64,000 nt of DNA, taken from positions 8,091,753 through 8,155,752 of the forward strand of contig CM032446.1 of the NCBI GenBank assembly GCA_019049505.1, given 5' to 3'. Origin of the DNA: Pachyrhynchus sulphureomaculatus (lineage: Eukaryota > Arthropoda > Insecta > Coleoptera > Curculionidae). The position numbers and the translations under genes are program-made. Each line of letters begins with the position of its first letter. The stretch's first letter is position 1. The notes beneath the pieces were generated by a model. That model was given only the letters and a program-made list of their open reading frames with translations. It ran no database searches and was not told the DNA's origin. This document shows positions 23,219-35,118 of the stretch, piece after piece.

Positions 23219-24333
23219 ATGGGTAGAAAAGGCGATCTTTCACCACGTAAAAAAGCTGAAGTGAAGGCCCTTGTGATTGTGAAAACATTTACAAACCGAG
23301 AAATATCACGAAGATTGGAGGTTTCTGAAGCTAGTGTACGACGCATAAAAAAGAAAATTGAGTCAGGGAAGGAATTAAGCCCGAAAAGAAAGAAAAGATG
23401 CGGTAGAAAACCAATTTTCACTCCACGGTCAGAGAGATGTTTGAAGAAAATTTGTGTAGAAAACAGATTTGCTACCACAAAGGTAATAAAATCACAACTC
23501 CAGGATGCTAGCGTAAATGCTTCTGAGCGCACTGTTCGAAGAAAATTGAAAAGAATTAGATTTTAAGGCCTGTCGCCCCGCCAGGAAGCCCAAGTTAACA
23601 GCTGCAATGAAACAAAGCGCCTGAAGTGGGCTAAACAATGGCAAGACAAAGTTGTGGACTTCTGGAGATCGGTAAGATACAGCAATTTAATCAATAATTG
23701 ACACATTATTATCATTTTCAGTTAAATAAAGCAAATAAACATGGAAGTTTATATATTTTTCCTATTTTTGACAGGTCTGCTTCAGTGACGAAAGCACATT
23801 CGAAATTTTGCAGAATAAAGCTCAGTATGTACGTCGTCGTCATGGAGAAAAGTTTCATCCTGATTGTGTCGTCCCGACGGTTAAACATCCCACCAAAGTG
23901 ATGATTTGGTCAGTCATCAGCGGCAAGGGCACTGGACGTCTGTACGTCGTCAAAGGAATAATGAGGCAAGATCAGTACAAAGAAGTATTACAAAATCGGT
24001 TGATTCCGCAGCTCAGAGAATGGTTTCCAAATGGGGAACCATTCACTTTCATGCAAGATGGAGCTCCCTGCCACACTGCTCGATCTGTTAAAGCTTTTTT
24101 GGCAGAAAAAAATATCCCTCTGTTGGATTGGCCCCATTGAAAATGTGTGGGAGCTGATGAAAAGCGAAGTGGCTAAAGATGTGATTACCAACAAAACCCA
24201 GCTCCTAGAAAAGATTATTCATGTGTGGAATCATCATCCTCAAATGCAGGAGACAGTACAATCTTGCATTGATAGCATGTCGCGCAGAATTAAAGCTTTG
24301 ATAGCGGCTAAAGGTGGCTCAACTAAATATTGA
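23219..24333 (+). pseudogene. Tc1-like transposase with intron, frameshifted
   Basis: ATG at 23219 begins MGRKGDLSPRKKAEVK, followed by a helix-turn-helix (TNREISRRLEVSEASVRRI) and an arginine/lysine-rich second DNA-binding region. One extra A near 23552 and a lost G near 23611 break the linker. Exon 1 ends FWRS and exon 2 starts VCFSDES (first catalytic D), followed by MIWSVISGKGTG, FMQDGAPCHTARS (second D) and, after a deletion that removes the usual GNSPD region, IENVWELM (third acidic residue E) to TGA at 24331-24333. Family is DD34E-like; the deletion prevents spacing from being measured. Not active as written. Confidence 0.9.
23672..23774 (+). other. Predicted 103-nt spliceosomal intron in Tc1-like transposase
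   Basis: GTAAGATAC at the left and TTTTTGACAG at the right, interior AT-rich with a stop in each frame. Removing it joins FWRS to VCFSDES in frame, restoring the expected first DDE block. The second copy has the same boundaries (63167-63270, 104 nt), so it predates the two insertions. Confidence 0.75.
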
Positions 24334-24639
24334 CATTTACTAACATTAATTTCACTTTTCTTTAAAACTTAATAAACTTATGCTTTTTTAAATTAATGCT
24401 GTTTTATTTATATCAAATAAATAGGTAATTGATTGGATAATATAAAAATAAAAAACAAATCAATTTAAAATAATAAAACGGAAATCTTGCAGTGCGTCTA
24501 ATAATTTGGCCAGGGACTGTAGTATTTCATTACATTTATATTAAAAGTGAAGGCTCAAATTATATAAATGATGCTTTACTATACCACACCCACAGAATAA
24601 TTTTTAGTTCACTGCCAAAATCATTTACGCAGATAAAAA

Positions 24640-24732
24640 TAATATTATCATGACACTACTCAAGAAAGCACCACTACACCCTTTATTTTTGCACTCGACA
24701 CGCGTTATGCTAACCATGTTATCATCAGGAGC
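24640..24732 (-). ncRNA. Penelope-like terminal fragment with degraded hammerhead-like motif 4
   Basis: Minus strand shows GCTCCTGATGA (core at 24722-24728), helix TAAC/GTTA, then GCATAACGCGTGTCGAGTGC, where the expected GAAA is changed to ATAA. Downstream AAAAATAAAG and GTGTAGTGGTG match the ends of the Penelope-like pair at 48593-52012, so this is a solitary relic of that family. Confidence 0.6.
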
Positions 24733-24759
24733 GATAAGAGAGCCGTCAGTCAGTCATCG

Positions 24760-24928
24760 CTGATTTGTCGGTGCAGTATCGTTTTTCTCGATGAGCCTGA
24801 ATTGCGCGGGATACGCAGAAGTGGAGCAAGTCAAGTGGGTTTCATTGAAATATGGGCGTTCTGCATGTTTTCGTTACCTAATCGGTACCGAGCACACCGA
24901 GAAAAACGATACCGCACCGACAAATCAG
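24760..24928. repeat. Short foldback/MITE-like element
   Basis: 169 bp with inverted arms of about 32 bp: CTGATTTGTCGGTGC... at the left (24760-24791) and its complement ending GCACCGACAAATCAG at the right (24897-24928), 2-3 mismatches. No obvious target duplication and no other copy in the window. Confidence 0.65.
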
Positions 24929-25252
24929 GGAGCGGCCTAAGATGGTTAGAAGGACGAGCGTCAAGTACAAAAATGAAGTCTGCCAAAGATTCAAAAATCT
25001 CAACACTAATTGACTATTGTTAGTGTTATTTGTAATAAAAGCGGAAAGAATACTGAACCTCAAACTAGTAGATAGACTGTCAAACATATTTTCCGTTGTC
25101 TGTCGATCAAACCAAAATGAAACATATCATTTTTAAATGTATCTATTGTAAATATAGTATCCTAAGTAAGAAATAAATGTTTCACAGGAATATCTATTTG
25201 GGAAAAGATAGTGAAGGAAGAGACATCGCACAGAAAACAAAATGAAAAAAAG

Positions 25253-25658
25253 ATCTTCTGATTATTGTACCTAAGAAATGTATTTTATAACAGTTTTAGT
25301 TATTTTTGTTTCGCTTGATGGTTCATGAAAATATACGTTACAGTTTCATTTGAAAATATTTTTTAATCAGATCCGTTTAAAAATGCAACGCAAAGGATAA
25401 TATCGTACCGTACCTTCTTTGTCTTCAGAGCGACTGAGATAACACAGATAATTATTTTTGATAATATTTAAAAAAAAGTTATGTTCCTTAAAAAAAAAAC
25501 GTTTTTTTTTCTATACTTACTGTAAAATATTTGAAGAGGGTAATTTGAATTTATCAAATTATACTAAAATATAAAAGTCTCTAAATTGATGTACCTACTA
25601 CTTTCCTCGCTAACACGATTCAAACTAATATTAAATTTGACTTTCTTATACTAAAAAA
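25253..25658 (+). repeat. Direct repeat, left copy
   Basis: About 400 bp matching 26318-26745 (TCTTCTGATTATTGTA, TTTGTTTCGCTTGATGG, GTACCTTCTTTGTCTTCAGA and CAAATTATACTAAAATATAA all shared in the same order). Non-coding. GTCT element copy f separates it from its partner. Confidence 0.85.
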
Positions 25659-26313
25659 CCGGTCAAGTGCAAGTTGAACTTGCACAATTAGTGTTCCGTA
25701 CGTTAATTGCTTTTAAAATAAAAAATTTTGTTACGATGGTATAAAATGATTAGTGACTTCACAAAACACACTCCAAATGTATTTTCAACAAAGTTTGTTT
25801 GTCCAATCTTTACTGAAAACTGATGACCTTAAAATTTTCGTTTTTTTTATATACCAGATAAATTATTAAAGGTAATGCACTCGTGATAATTTTCGTTCAA
25901 TCTATACCCCGTGGAGAAAATTCCAGAATTTTTCAAAATTTTTTGATTAGTACTTTTCGAGATAAGGTAGGGGGACAGCGATTTTTTTCGCGATTTTTTA
26001 AAAATAATACAAAGAAAAGTGTGCGCAAGTATTACATTATATATATATTTTTTACTCGTGTTTTCACAAGCTTTCATTTGACATCACACTCGATGACCTA
26101 GTAAAAATTTTTTTTTTTCACTTCCGATTTCACCCCTTAAGTCAAAATTTAACTTTCAAAACTACACGGCTCTGATGCTGCCATCAATTCCTATATTAGT
26201 ATCAAATTTCAACTTTCTATGTAAAATAGTTTCGGAGAAAATCGGGTGTGACAGACAGGCGGACAAACAGACAGACACCGAAGTGATCTTATAAGTGTTC
26301 CGTACGGAACACT
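25659..26313 (-). repeat. GTCT element copy f, one-unit form
   Basis: Complete reverse copy from CCGGTCAAGTGCAAGTTGAA to the palindromic end AGTGTTCCGTACGGAACACT, flanked by A runs. The GTCT tract is short and degenerate (GACAGACAGGCGGACAAACA in this orientation). Confidence 0.9.
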
Positions 26314-26317
26314 AAAA

Positions 26318-26745
26318 AAAATCTTCTGATTATTGTATCTAAACGTTGTATTTTATAAGTTTTAGTTATTTTTGTTTCGCTTGATGGATCATGAAAATAT
26401 ACGTTACAGTTTCATTTGAAATTATTTTTTTAATCACGTCCGTTTAAAAATGCCACGCAAAGGACAGTATCGTACTGTACCTTCTTTGTCTTCAGAGCGT
26501 GCTATCCCTTAACACAGATAATTATTTTTGAAAATATTTTTAAAAGTTATGTTTTTTTTCTTCCTTAAAAAAACTGTGCAATCTTACCCATTTTTTATGT
26601 ACTCACTATACATTATTTTAAGAGGAAAATTTGTATTTATCAAATTATACCAAAATATAAAAGTCTCTAAATTGACGTACCTAGTATTTTCCTCGCAAAC
26701 ACGATTTAAACAAATATTAAATTTGGCTTTATTATACTACAGAAA
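26318..26745 (+). repeat. Direct repeat, right copy
   Basis: Second copy of the 25253-25658 segment, about 90 percent similar by eye with several indels. It lacks any GTCT element at the equivalent right end (TTATTATACTACAGAAAAAG), while the left copy is interrupted there (TATACTAAAAAA then CCGG). Confidence 0.85.
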
Positions 26746-27098
26746 AAGTAACTCCATCGAAGTGATTTTTAAATAATAGATACTGAATGGTAAGACATCG
26801 ATCACAAAAAAAAATTAACAAAAGATGAGCTTCAGAAATATTTACAACTTAAACCTGACAGTAACACCTACATATTATTCCTGCTAAAATTGTAAATAAC
26901 TGAAGAATAAGAAACTTTTCAAATTCCTCTGCTCAAGGAACTCCGAAAACGACATACAACACCATGTGTACGAAGTAATCTCTCTAATATCTTCGTTCCT
27001 CCACTTTCCTTTGACTATAAATAATTATGCTTAAAATTTGTCCGCTATCACAACCAAGCACAAATAAAAGTTCCGTTAAAACTATATAATCTTTTTAG
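26746..27098. other. No recognised gene
   Basis: Short AT-rich non-coding stretch between the duplicated block and GTCT element copy g. Confidence 0.5.
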
Positions 27099-27752
27099 TG
27101 TTCCGTACGGAACACTTATAAGATCACTTTGGTGTCTGTCTGTCTGTCTGTCTGTCTGTCACACCCGATTTTCTCCGAAACTATTTGACATAGAAAGGTG
27201 AAATTTGGTAATAATATAGGAATTGATGGCCTCATCAGAGCCATGTAGTTTTGAGAATTAAATTTTGACTTAAGGGGTTAGTTTTGGGGGGTGAAGTCGG
27301 AAGTGAAAAAAAAAATTTTTTACTAGGTCACCGAGTGTGGTGTCAAATGAAAGCTTGTGAAAACACGAGTAAAAAATATATATATAATGTAATACTTGCG
27401 CACACTTTTTTTCGTATAACTCTTAAAAAATCGCTGTCCCCTACCTTATCTCGAAAAGTACTGATTAAAAAATTTTGAAAAAATTCTGGAATATTCTCCA
27501 CGGGGTATAGATTAAACGAAAATTATCACGAGTGCATTACCTTTACTAATTTATTTGGTATATAAAAAAAAAACAAAATTTCAAAGCCATCAGTTTTCAG
27601 TAAAGATTGGAAACAAACTTTGTTGAAAACTCATTTGGGGTGTGTTTTGTGAAGTCACTGATCATTTTATACCACCCTAACAAAAATTTTTATTTTAAAA
27701 ACAATCTACGTACGGAACACTAATTGTGCAAGTTCAACATGCACTTGACCGG
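27099..27752 (+). repeat. GTCT element copy g, one-unit recombinant
   Basis: Complete copy. Its front half (GTTAGTTTTGGGGGGTGAAG) is unit-1 type and its back half (CTGTCCCCTACC) is unit-2 type, as expected if one unit was lost from a two-unit element by recombination between units. Contains (GTCT)n near 27135-27160. Confidence 0.9.
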
Positions 27753-30700
27753 TTTTTTTTTTTTATAAAACAGTTTACTTCAAAAGATGAGCTTGCTTAA
27801 TACTATATATAACAGTGGGAATATTTTCCAAAATTAATAAGTGGAAGCAAACCGTTGTATAGACTACCGAATCCATACCTGTTTCTCACCGATAAATTTT
27901 GAAAAAGATGATATTTACTTGCTTCTCATAATGTTGATTTTTTTTACCTTTGGGAATCGCGAAAAAACAGAAAAATCAACTAAAAAATAGATTTTTTCCT
28001 GTAAAAAAAAAACTAAATACAAATTCATAAACTGAGTGACTAAATCCATAATACTGCCCAATATTAAGTTGCTAAAATGCAGTTCTTATAAATAAAATAT
28101 ACCCATGATAAATTTCCATTAAATTAACACTTACGAGTAGTTTGCATAATTACAATCTTCATCCGATGCCATCATTGAGAATGCTTTTCAAAAAAAAAAC
28201 ACCAGCACAACAGTCCAAGAAAGTATCCTTTAGCACATAACACCTATAATTTTTAAGATGTTCGAAAGTGCCTTTTTTTCACTCTTTTTTTATGTCACTG
28301 TAGAAAAGTTAAGAATATTGATAGTTAGTCTACAAAACACTTGTTATATAAAAACAACTAAGTTTGTGTTTCTTTTATCAAACCGATTTAACTTTTGTTT
28401 GAATGAATCATAACAACCCCTAAGATTCAAACGTCAGCGACTGGATTACAATAAAAGACGCACACAATACCGTTCTATAATTATACCCCAAGTATCTCCC
28501 AATTTGCTAAAAGTCATTGTCAATATAACTATTGTCACTAAGTAAAAACAGTACTACCAAAATTGTTTCAAAAGACACCCGACCGGAGAAGTCAGTTTTG
28601 TTCCAATCAGACGAAACAACATCCGTCGGAAACTGTCAGTACCCGTAAAAGTACGAACTAAAAACGAAAAAAAAAACGGTATCGAGGAGTACACGTACGA
28701 TCACACCGAACAACCAGGTTCTACTATCGCGCTCTGTGCTTTGGTACCACCTCGATTTACCTGAGGCTACCTGTGATTTTGCGCGCGCATCGGTACCGCC
28801 GCTGCGATTTTTTTTTTCAGTTGGGGACAAGCTGATTTATGGGTAGTATTAGAGTAACTTCGTTTTGGAGTGGACATAGCGGAAAATCAAAGAAAAGTAA
28901 TTCCTTTTATATAAAATAAAAGAAATTATACTAGAAATGTGTAGTTGACTATACTATGACTTCATTTTATCCGTTGGTTCCAGCGTCCCTTCAAAATAAA
29001 ACCCCTTGTAGCAAAATCCGTTTACCTGTATCCGTTCATCATTCAAAAATATAACTCAAAATTATTGAAAATAGTAAATTAACTGTAATCTTTTTGGGAA
29101 AAATTCACCTTTTTACGGAAAATTTAGTTACTTTCTTTTTATTATCTCCTCAATATTTGCAACAGACACCGATTTATAACATCATATTTAGTTCACGGTT
29201 TCATTAGATGAAAAATCGTGGTTTTTGTGATTAGACCGGGCCGATTTTGAGGCACTTTCCGACGTTTTTACCTACGACTGCACTAGGCATCTTTAGGGAC
29301 TTCTTTGATATTAAAACACCGAATTCAGTGCAAATATATCCCTGTTTGGCAAAAAATAATCCACAAAAACACTTCGACCAGGCTAGAACAAGTCGCTCTA
29401 GACGTTAGTATCTAACTTTGGCCGACGCCCCTGCTTACGCTCACCTAATTGAATATTTGTGCTACTATATCCTAATATTTTTTTCTTCTTTTTCTTCTTT
29501 CTTTGACTCATTTGTGCCAACATCGCGCATTAATCTGCCTGGATTCTGCAGTCTCTCTCGATCCCTTGTGACCCCATTCACAGTCATCTCATTGAACAAA
29601 CCAGCTTGTTCGGGGGTCTAGCTCTCTTTCTTTTTCCTGATCATAGATTTAACTGGGATATTCTAGCTTACTGTTTTCCTTGATTCGTATTTTGCAATCG
29701 GGTTTGTTCCATTTTAACAGTATTATCCTTTTTGTTATCTGCAACATTAGATCATCATCGATCTTTCCACGGTTCTTAGAATGACTTAAGAGTTTCCTTT
29801 CTTTTACATGTTGCGTATCCCCATATAAGAAGGAGTATACTTATAATTATTTCAATAACTGGAGATTTTTCGTCGCGCATAAAGTATTTTGATTGGACTA
29901 TGTTTTCTTTATGATCTGCCATAACATTCAGTATGCACACCACTGAATACTGTTGGTGTTTTATTATTTTTAAACGGCTTCAAAAAAGGAGGTCCTCAAT
30001 TCAATACATATCATCCTTGGTTACGGTGTATTTTTTATTCAATTTTCCATGCATCCTTGGATGCTTCTTGTCTAGTTTATCGTGAGTGGTGTTCAGAAGG
30101 TGCTGATGAGCTTTGCAGATATTCTTTAATGAGTTTGTACTATATAGGTTTCATTGAAATTGAATGCAACATACGTCCCGGCTTTCTAGCCTGAGATTCT
30201 TGCTTGGATTTCTGAACGATGATCATATTGTTCTATCTGCTTGTTAGGCGGTGGACATATGGTGGTTTGAGATAGGAAAATGTGATACTAGGTTTGTTTT
30301 CAGATGATTCCCGAGTTTTTAATTGCTTTTTAATTGTCTGTGTGCCTTATTTGTTTTGTTCGAGTGTTTTTGTGGGACTGTTTATCTTCTCTTGCTTGTT
30401 TGTGTTATCGGACAGGCGGAAAGATCTTAAGGATGGGTAAAGATATAAATTGGCGTGCAGATATCTCATAGTGTGTGTTGCTTTTCTGTAGACAGTGTGT
30501 TTGAGGTGTTTTTGGGATGTTTTTTACACAAGAAATCTAAGAAGGTTGTTGTTTTCTAGAACTTCACAAGTCGGACAATAAGAAAAGAAATCTTGTTGTT
30601 GTTGTTGTTGTTATCACTCTAAATGAAAAATGCAAAAAATGTAAGAAATTTATAATTAACATTTAAAACACCAAATATAACATGTAAACATACAAAAATA

Positions 30701-31035
30701 AGTAAAATCTTGAAGTCGGCTTCAGTCTTCCAATTAACTAATTAAATAAAACTTAATATCGAATATTAATTAGTTATCACAAACTTATTAGGTACTCTTA
30801 CAAAATCTAATTTTAACACAGAGCTCATCTGCTAGCCTAGGTGAAGAGGTAAATTGCAAACACCCAATATTCCGCCCATACACCTATAGTAAAAATGTCA
30901 GTAGCCAACAAACTTTTGCGCCATCCGGTGTGAAATCACTAAAATTTTTAATTCAAGAGCAAGACACATAGATAAAATAAGATTTACTGTGCCTTTGTTA
31001 TCAGCGAATAGGGTACTAATATAGCTAGTAAATAA
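27753..31035. other. Longest stretch without a recognised transposon
   Basis: About 3.3 kb with no inverted ends, RT or transposase motif. A GC- and CpG-richer island lies at about 28560-28860. A minus-strand stretch at about 29430-30060 gives basic-residue-rich broken frames (RDRERLQNPGRL, GPPFLKPFKNNKTPTVFSG) that I cannot assign. A (TTG)n tract is at 30594-30613. This is the best candidate here for single-copy host DNA. Confidence 0.4.
28560..28860. promoter_or_regulatory. CpG-richer island, possible host promoter or first exon
   Basis: Local rise in GC and CpG (CGCGCGC, TACACGTACGATC, GGTACCGCCGCTGCG) inside very AT-rich DNA. On the minus strand CAGGTAGCC and CAGGTAAAT resemble splice donors. 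No protein domain is visible, so a regulatory or UTR role is only a guess. Confidence 0.2.
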
Positions 31036-31770
31036 CTAACAATAACTGTAAAAATAGAGTACTACTAACACGACTGGAGGTTTAGTGGTAACTGTTATAT
31101 TATTATTCCTGTACATAGACTTCTTTCGGAGATTTCCATGCCGATTTTTGCTGAGAGGTCTGACTCCATTCCCGCATATTACTGGATGTCGTCCCTCCAT
31201 CTCGCCTGCGGTAGCCCAACACTTCCTTTTGTCTCCCTTGTTCTCCACTGCATTAGGGCTTTGGTCCATTTGTCCACGTGTCTCTCCCAACGCCACTTCA
31301 GTCTGGCCACACGCACGATGATGTCGCAAACTCCCGTTCTTCTTATTTTATCGTTCCGGATTCTGTCTCTGAGGCTTACCCCGAGCATCGTCTGCTCCAC
31401 TGCCCTCCGAGAATCCCGGAGACGATTAGCACAATTTTCGGTTAGTGTCACCATCTTAAGACGGTATTTCGCCACTGGTAGGATGCATGTGTCGTAGACC
31501 TTCCTTTTGAGTTTCACAAGAATCATTGAGCAACGGAGTATGTAGTTAGGTTTCTCAAACTCCATCTACATGAGGCCAATTCGTGGCATGATCTCTGTCG
31601 TCTGATTCTCTTTCCCAAACTTGATATTGTACCCTAGATAGTTGTACCCATTGACTATTTCCAAAGCGTGATTCTTGATGGTGACGGTTATATTATCTTG
31701 GTTCATTTAGGTCATTTTGAGGCCCACACTTTGAGAGGCGTCCTTGATTTCTTGGAGCATTGTCGTTTTT
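31036..31770 (-). pseudogene. RTE-like LINE, C-terminal part
   Basis: Minus-strand frames encode NGYNYLGYNIKFGKENQTTE (post-catalytic YLG block), KRKVYDTCILPVAKYRLKM, RRAVEQTMLGVSLRDRIRND, then RRTGVCDIIVRVARLKWRWE and QARWRDDIQ, the characteristic C-terminal tail of RTE-like ORFs. One frameshift near 31180 leads to a final segment EISERSLCTGII. No catalytic YxDD remains. Confidence 0.8.
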
Positions 31771-31784
31771 TTACTTTTAGTTTT

Positions 31785-32512
31785 ATTGACTATTAGCTAA
31801 TTTCTAGGCTATAACTATTATACAATGATTTGATTAGAACATGATTTACAATTTGGATCTTAAGATATATACATGATAGGAACCTAACTAAGCGTAGGTA
31901 AGGAGTATATACAAATGTATTGGGAGAACCTAAAATATTTCATGAGCAGAGAACTTAAAATTGAACTTAACATTAATTAAGTTTAACGTAATCTAATCCA
32001 GTGGCAGAGGTAGCTGGGTCTTGACAGACGACGGCCGACTTGACATGGAGGGGGACGGTAGGCGGTCCTGACTATGAAGTTGGGGTGGTAAATGACTTTG
32101 TCCAGGAATTTGAGCTGGGCGCTGCTGCTGAATTCTCGGATTATGGGCATCTGAAGGTCTCTGTCAAGCTGAGTATTGCGGACGAACCATGGGGGCTTTG
32201 GCGATGATGCAGAAGACGTGGTTTTGGATGGTCTGGATCTGCGGGTACGTGACATTTGGCTCCATGCTAGGCTGAAGTAGATCATTTCGGCTTGGATGAT
32301 CGTCTTGTAAATTGTCAACTTGTTGCGAATTGACAATTTGCTGGACTTGTTCAGGAGTGGTTACAGCTCGCCAAGGAATTGGTTTGCTTTCTTGGTGGAG
32401 GCAGTAACCTGGTCTTTCCATAGTAGCCGCTTGTCGAAGTAGAGGCCCAGGTACTTGATGCTGTTTAGCATTGTCGTTAGTTCTTCTACGTCGCTACTTA
32501 AAAGTACAATAT

Positions 32513-32514
<2 letters not shown>
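31785..32514 (-). pseudogene. Jockey-like LINE, RT C-terminal part
   Basis: The minus strand reads LNSIKYLGLYFDKRLLWKDQ, TKKANQFLGEL, KLSIRNKLTIYKTIIQAEMI, PKPPWFVRNTQLDRDLQMP and FLDKVIYHPNFIVRTA, all C-terminal RT-tail blocks of Jockey-type LINEs, in two frames with one break near 32340. It is truncated on its 5-prime side by the (TA)n array. Confidence 0.75.

Positions 32515-32580
<66 letters not shown>
32515..32580. repeat. (TA)n microsatellite
   Basis: About 66 bp of TA repeats, directly abutting the left inverted end of the mariner. Confidence 0.98.
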
Positions 32581-34078
<1,498 letters not shown>

Positions 34079-34086
34079 TATGTTAT

Positions 34087-34270
34087 CAAATTAATAACAA
34101 GCCGACCTTCGATTGCGTGGTGGGTATAGAACCTGCCAAGCGTACCGATAGTGGCTGGTTCGAATCTAGCGCTAGTGACTGGGTTTTGTGACGTCCCAAA
34201 TTTTAAAAATATAGTTAGTACACAGTTCATGAGGCCAATAAAATAGAAAAAAACAATAATAACAAACAAT
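34087..34270 (+). mobile_element. tRNA-derived SINE, probable
   Basis: The head contains GGTTCGAATCT (34159-34169), a good pol III B box, and GTGGTGGGTATAGAACCTG (34116-34134) as a degraded A box at tRNA-like spacing. The body ends in an A-rich tail with AATAATAAC repeats near 34270. About 185 bp in total. No second copy in the window. Confidence 0.6.
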
Positions 34271-35118
34271 AATATAAAAGTTGTTTTGAACTTCCATTTT
34301 AGGTTTTTTTTTCCCCAGAACTATTTCTCGATTAAATGTTTGCAATAAAAGTGATGATATCTTTTTCGCAACTAAATATATTTATAATTTACTTTGTGCT
34401 GTTATCGAGATAACAATTTAAAAAAAATAATATTCTACATAAAAATAAATGACGTATATGTGTTGCGAAACATATACATGTGTATATTTTTTTATTCTGT
34501 GTAAACACAAATACTTTCATTTTAATCTTTTTAAATAGTTTGTTTAATAATAAATATTATTGCCATTTCTATTTGCAAACTTTGACGCCATAATTTCAGT
34601 TGTTTTTTGATTTAAGTGCAATGTTTAACATTGAAACCGCAGCAATTACTGTAATATTTTCACCCCACCTCCCAAATAAAATAAAAGCTCCGGCTTTCTC
34701 TAAAATATAGCCAATTGTATTTCTTATATTACTATCACCAAAAAGAAATTCATAGGTCATTACCGGACTTACAACCGTATATCATTGTGATCGAATGATT
34801 TTAGTATATAATTCTAAAGTACCATCATAGGTAGAAAACTATTTCATCACTTGGCCTTTTAATTGTTACTATTTTCTCTTTGGCTTTGCATAAATATAAA
34901 TTGTATATTAACATTATCAGGAGCAATGATGACTTTAAATTAGCTAAATGTTCTTTCAACCTCCGTTTTTTCCAACTTTTTTCTTGCTACAATCATCCCA
35001 ACTTATCTCATACAGTGTGTCCCAAAACGTTTTATACAAATGGAGAAAAAGTTTTTCTTACGTACTACAAAAATATTTATTCTTGATAAAAAGTTCTGCA
35101 TCACTTGGAAATCTATAA
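34271..35118. other. No recognised gene
   Basis: AT-rich non-coding DNA between the SINE and the family P element. Confidence 0.5.

Larger units (their letters stand above)
22868..24519 (+). mobile_element. Tc1-like transposon, complete, copy 1
   Basis: 1652 bp bounded by perfect inverted ends of 30 bp starting CAGTCCCTGGCCAAATTATT and flanked by TA on both sides (22866-22867 and 24520-24521), the signature Tc1/mariner duplication. It encodes a broken transposase (23219-24333) with an apparent intron. A second copy in the opposite orientation starts at 62384. Confidence 0.97.

Noticed and set aside
34087..34270. A functional tRNA gene
   Set aside because: B box is good but the A box and acceptor stem do not fit a cloverleaf and an A-rich tail follows, so a SINE is the better call.
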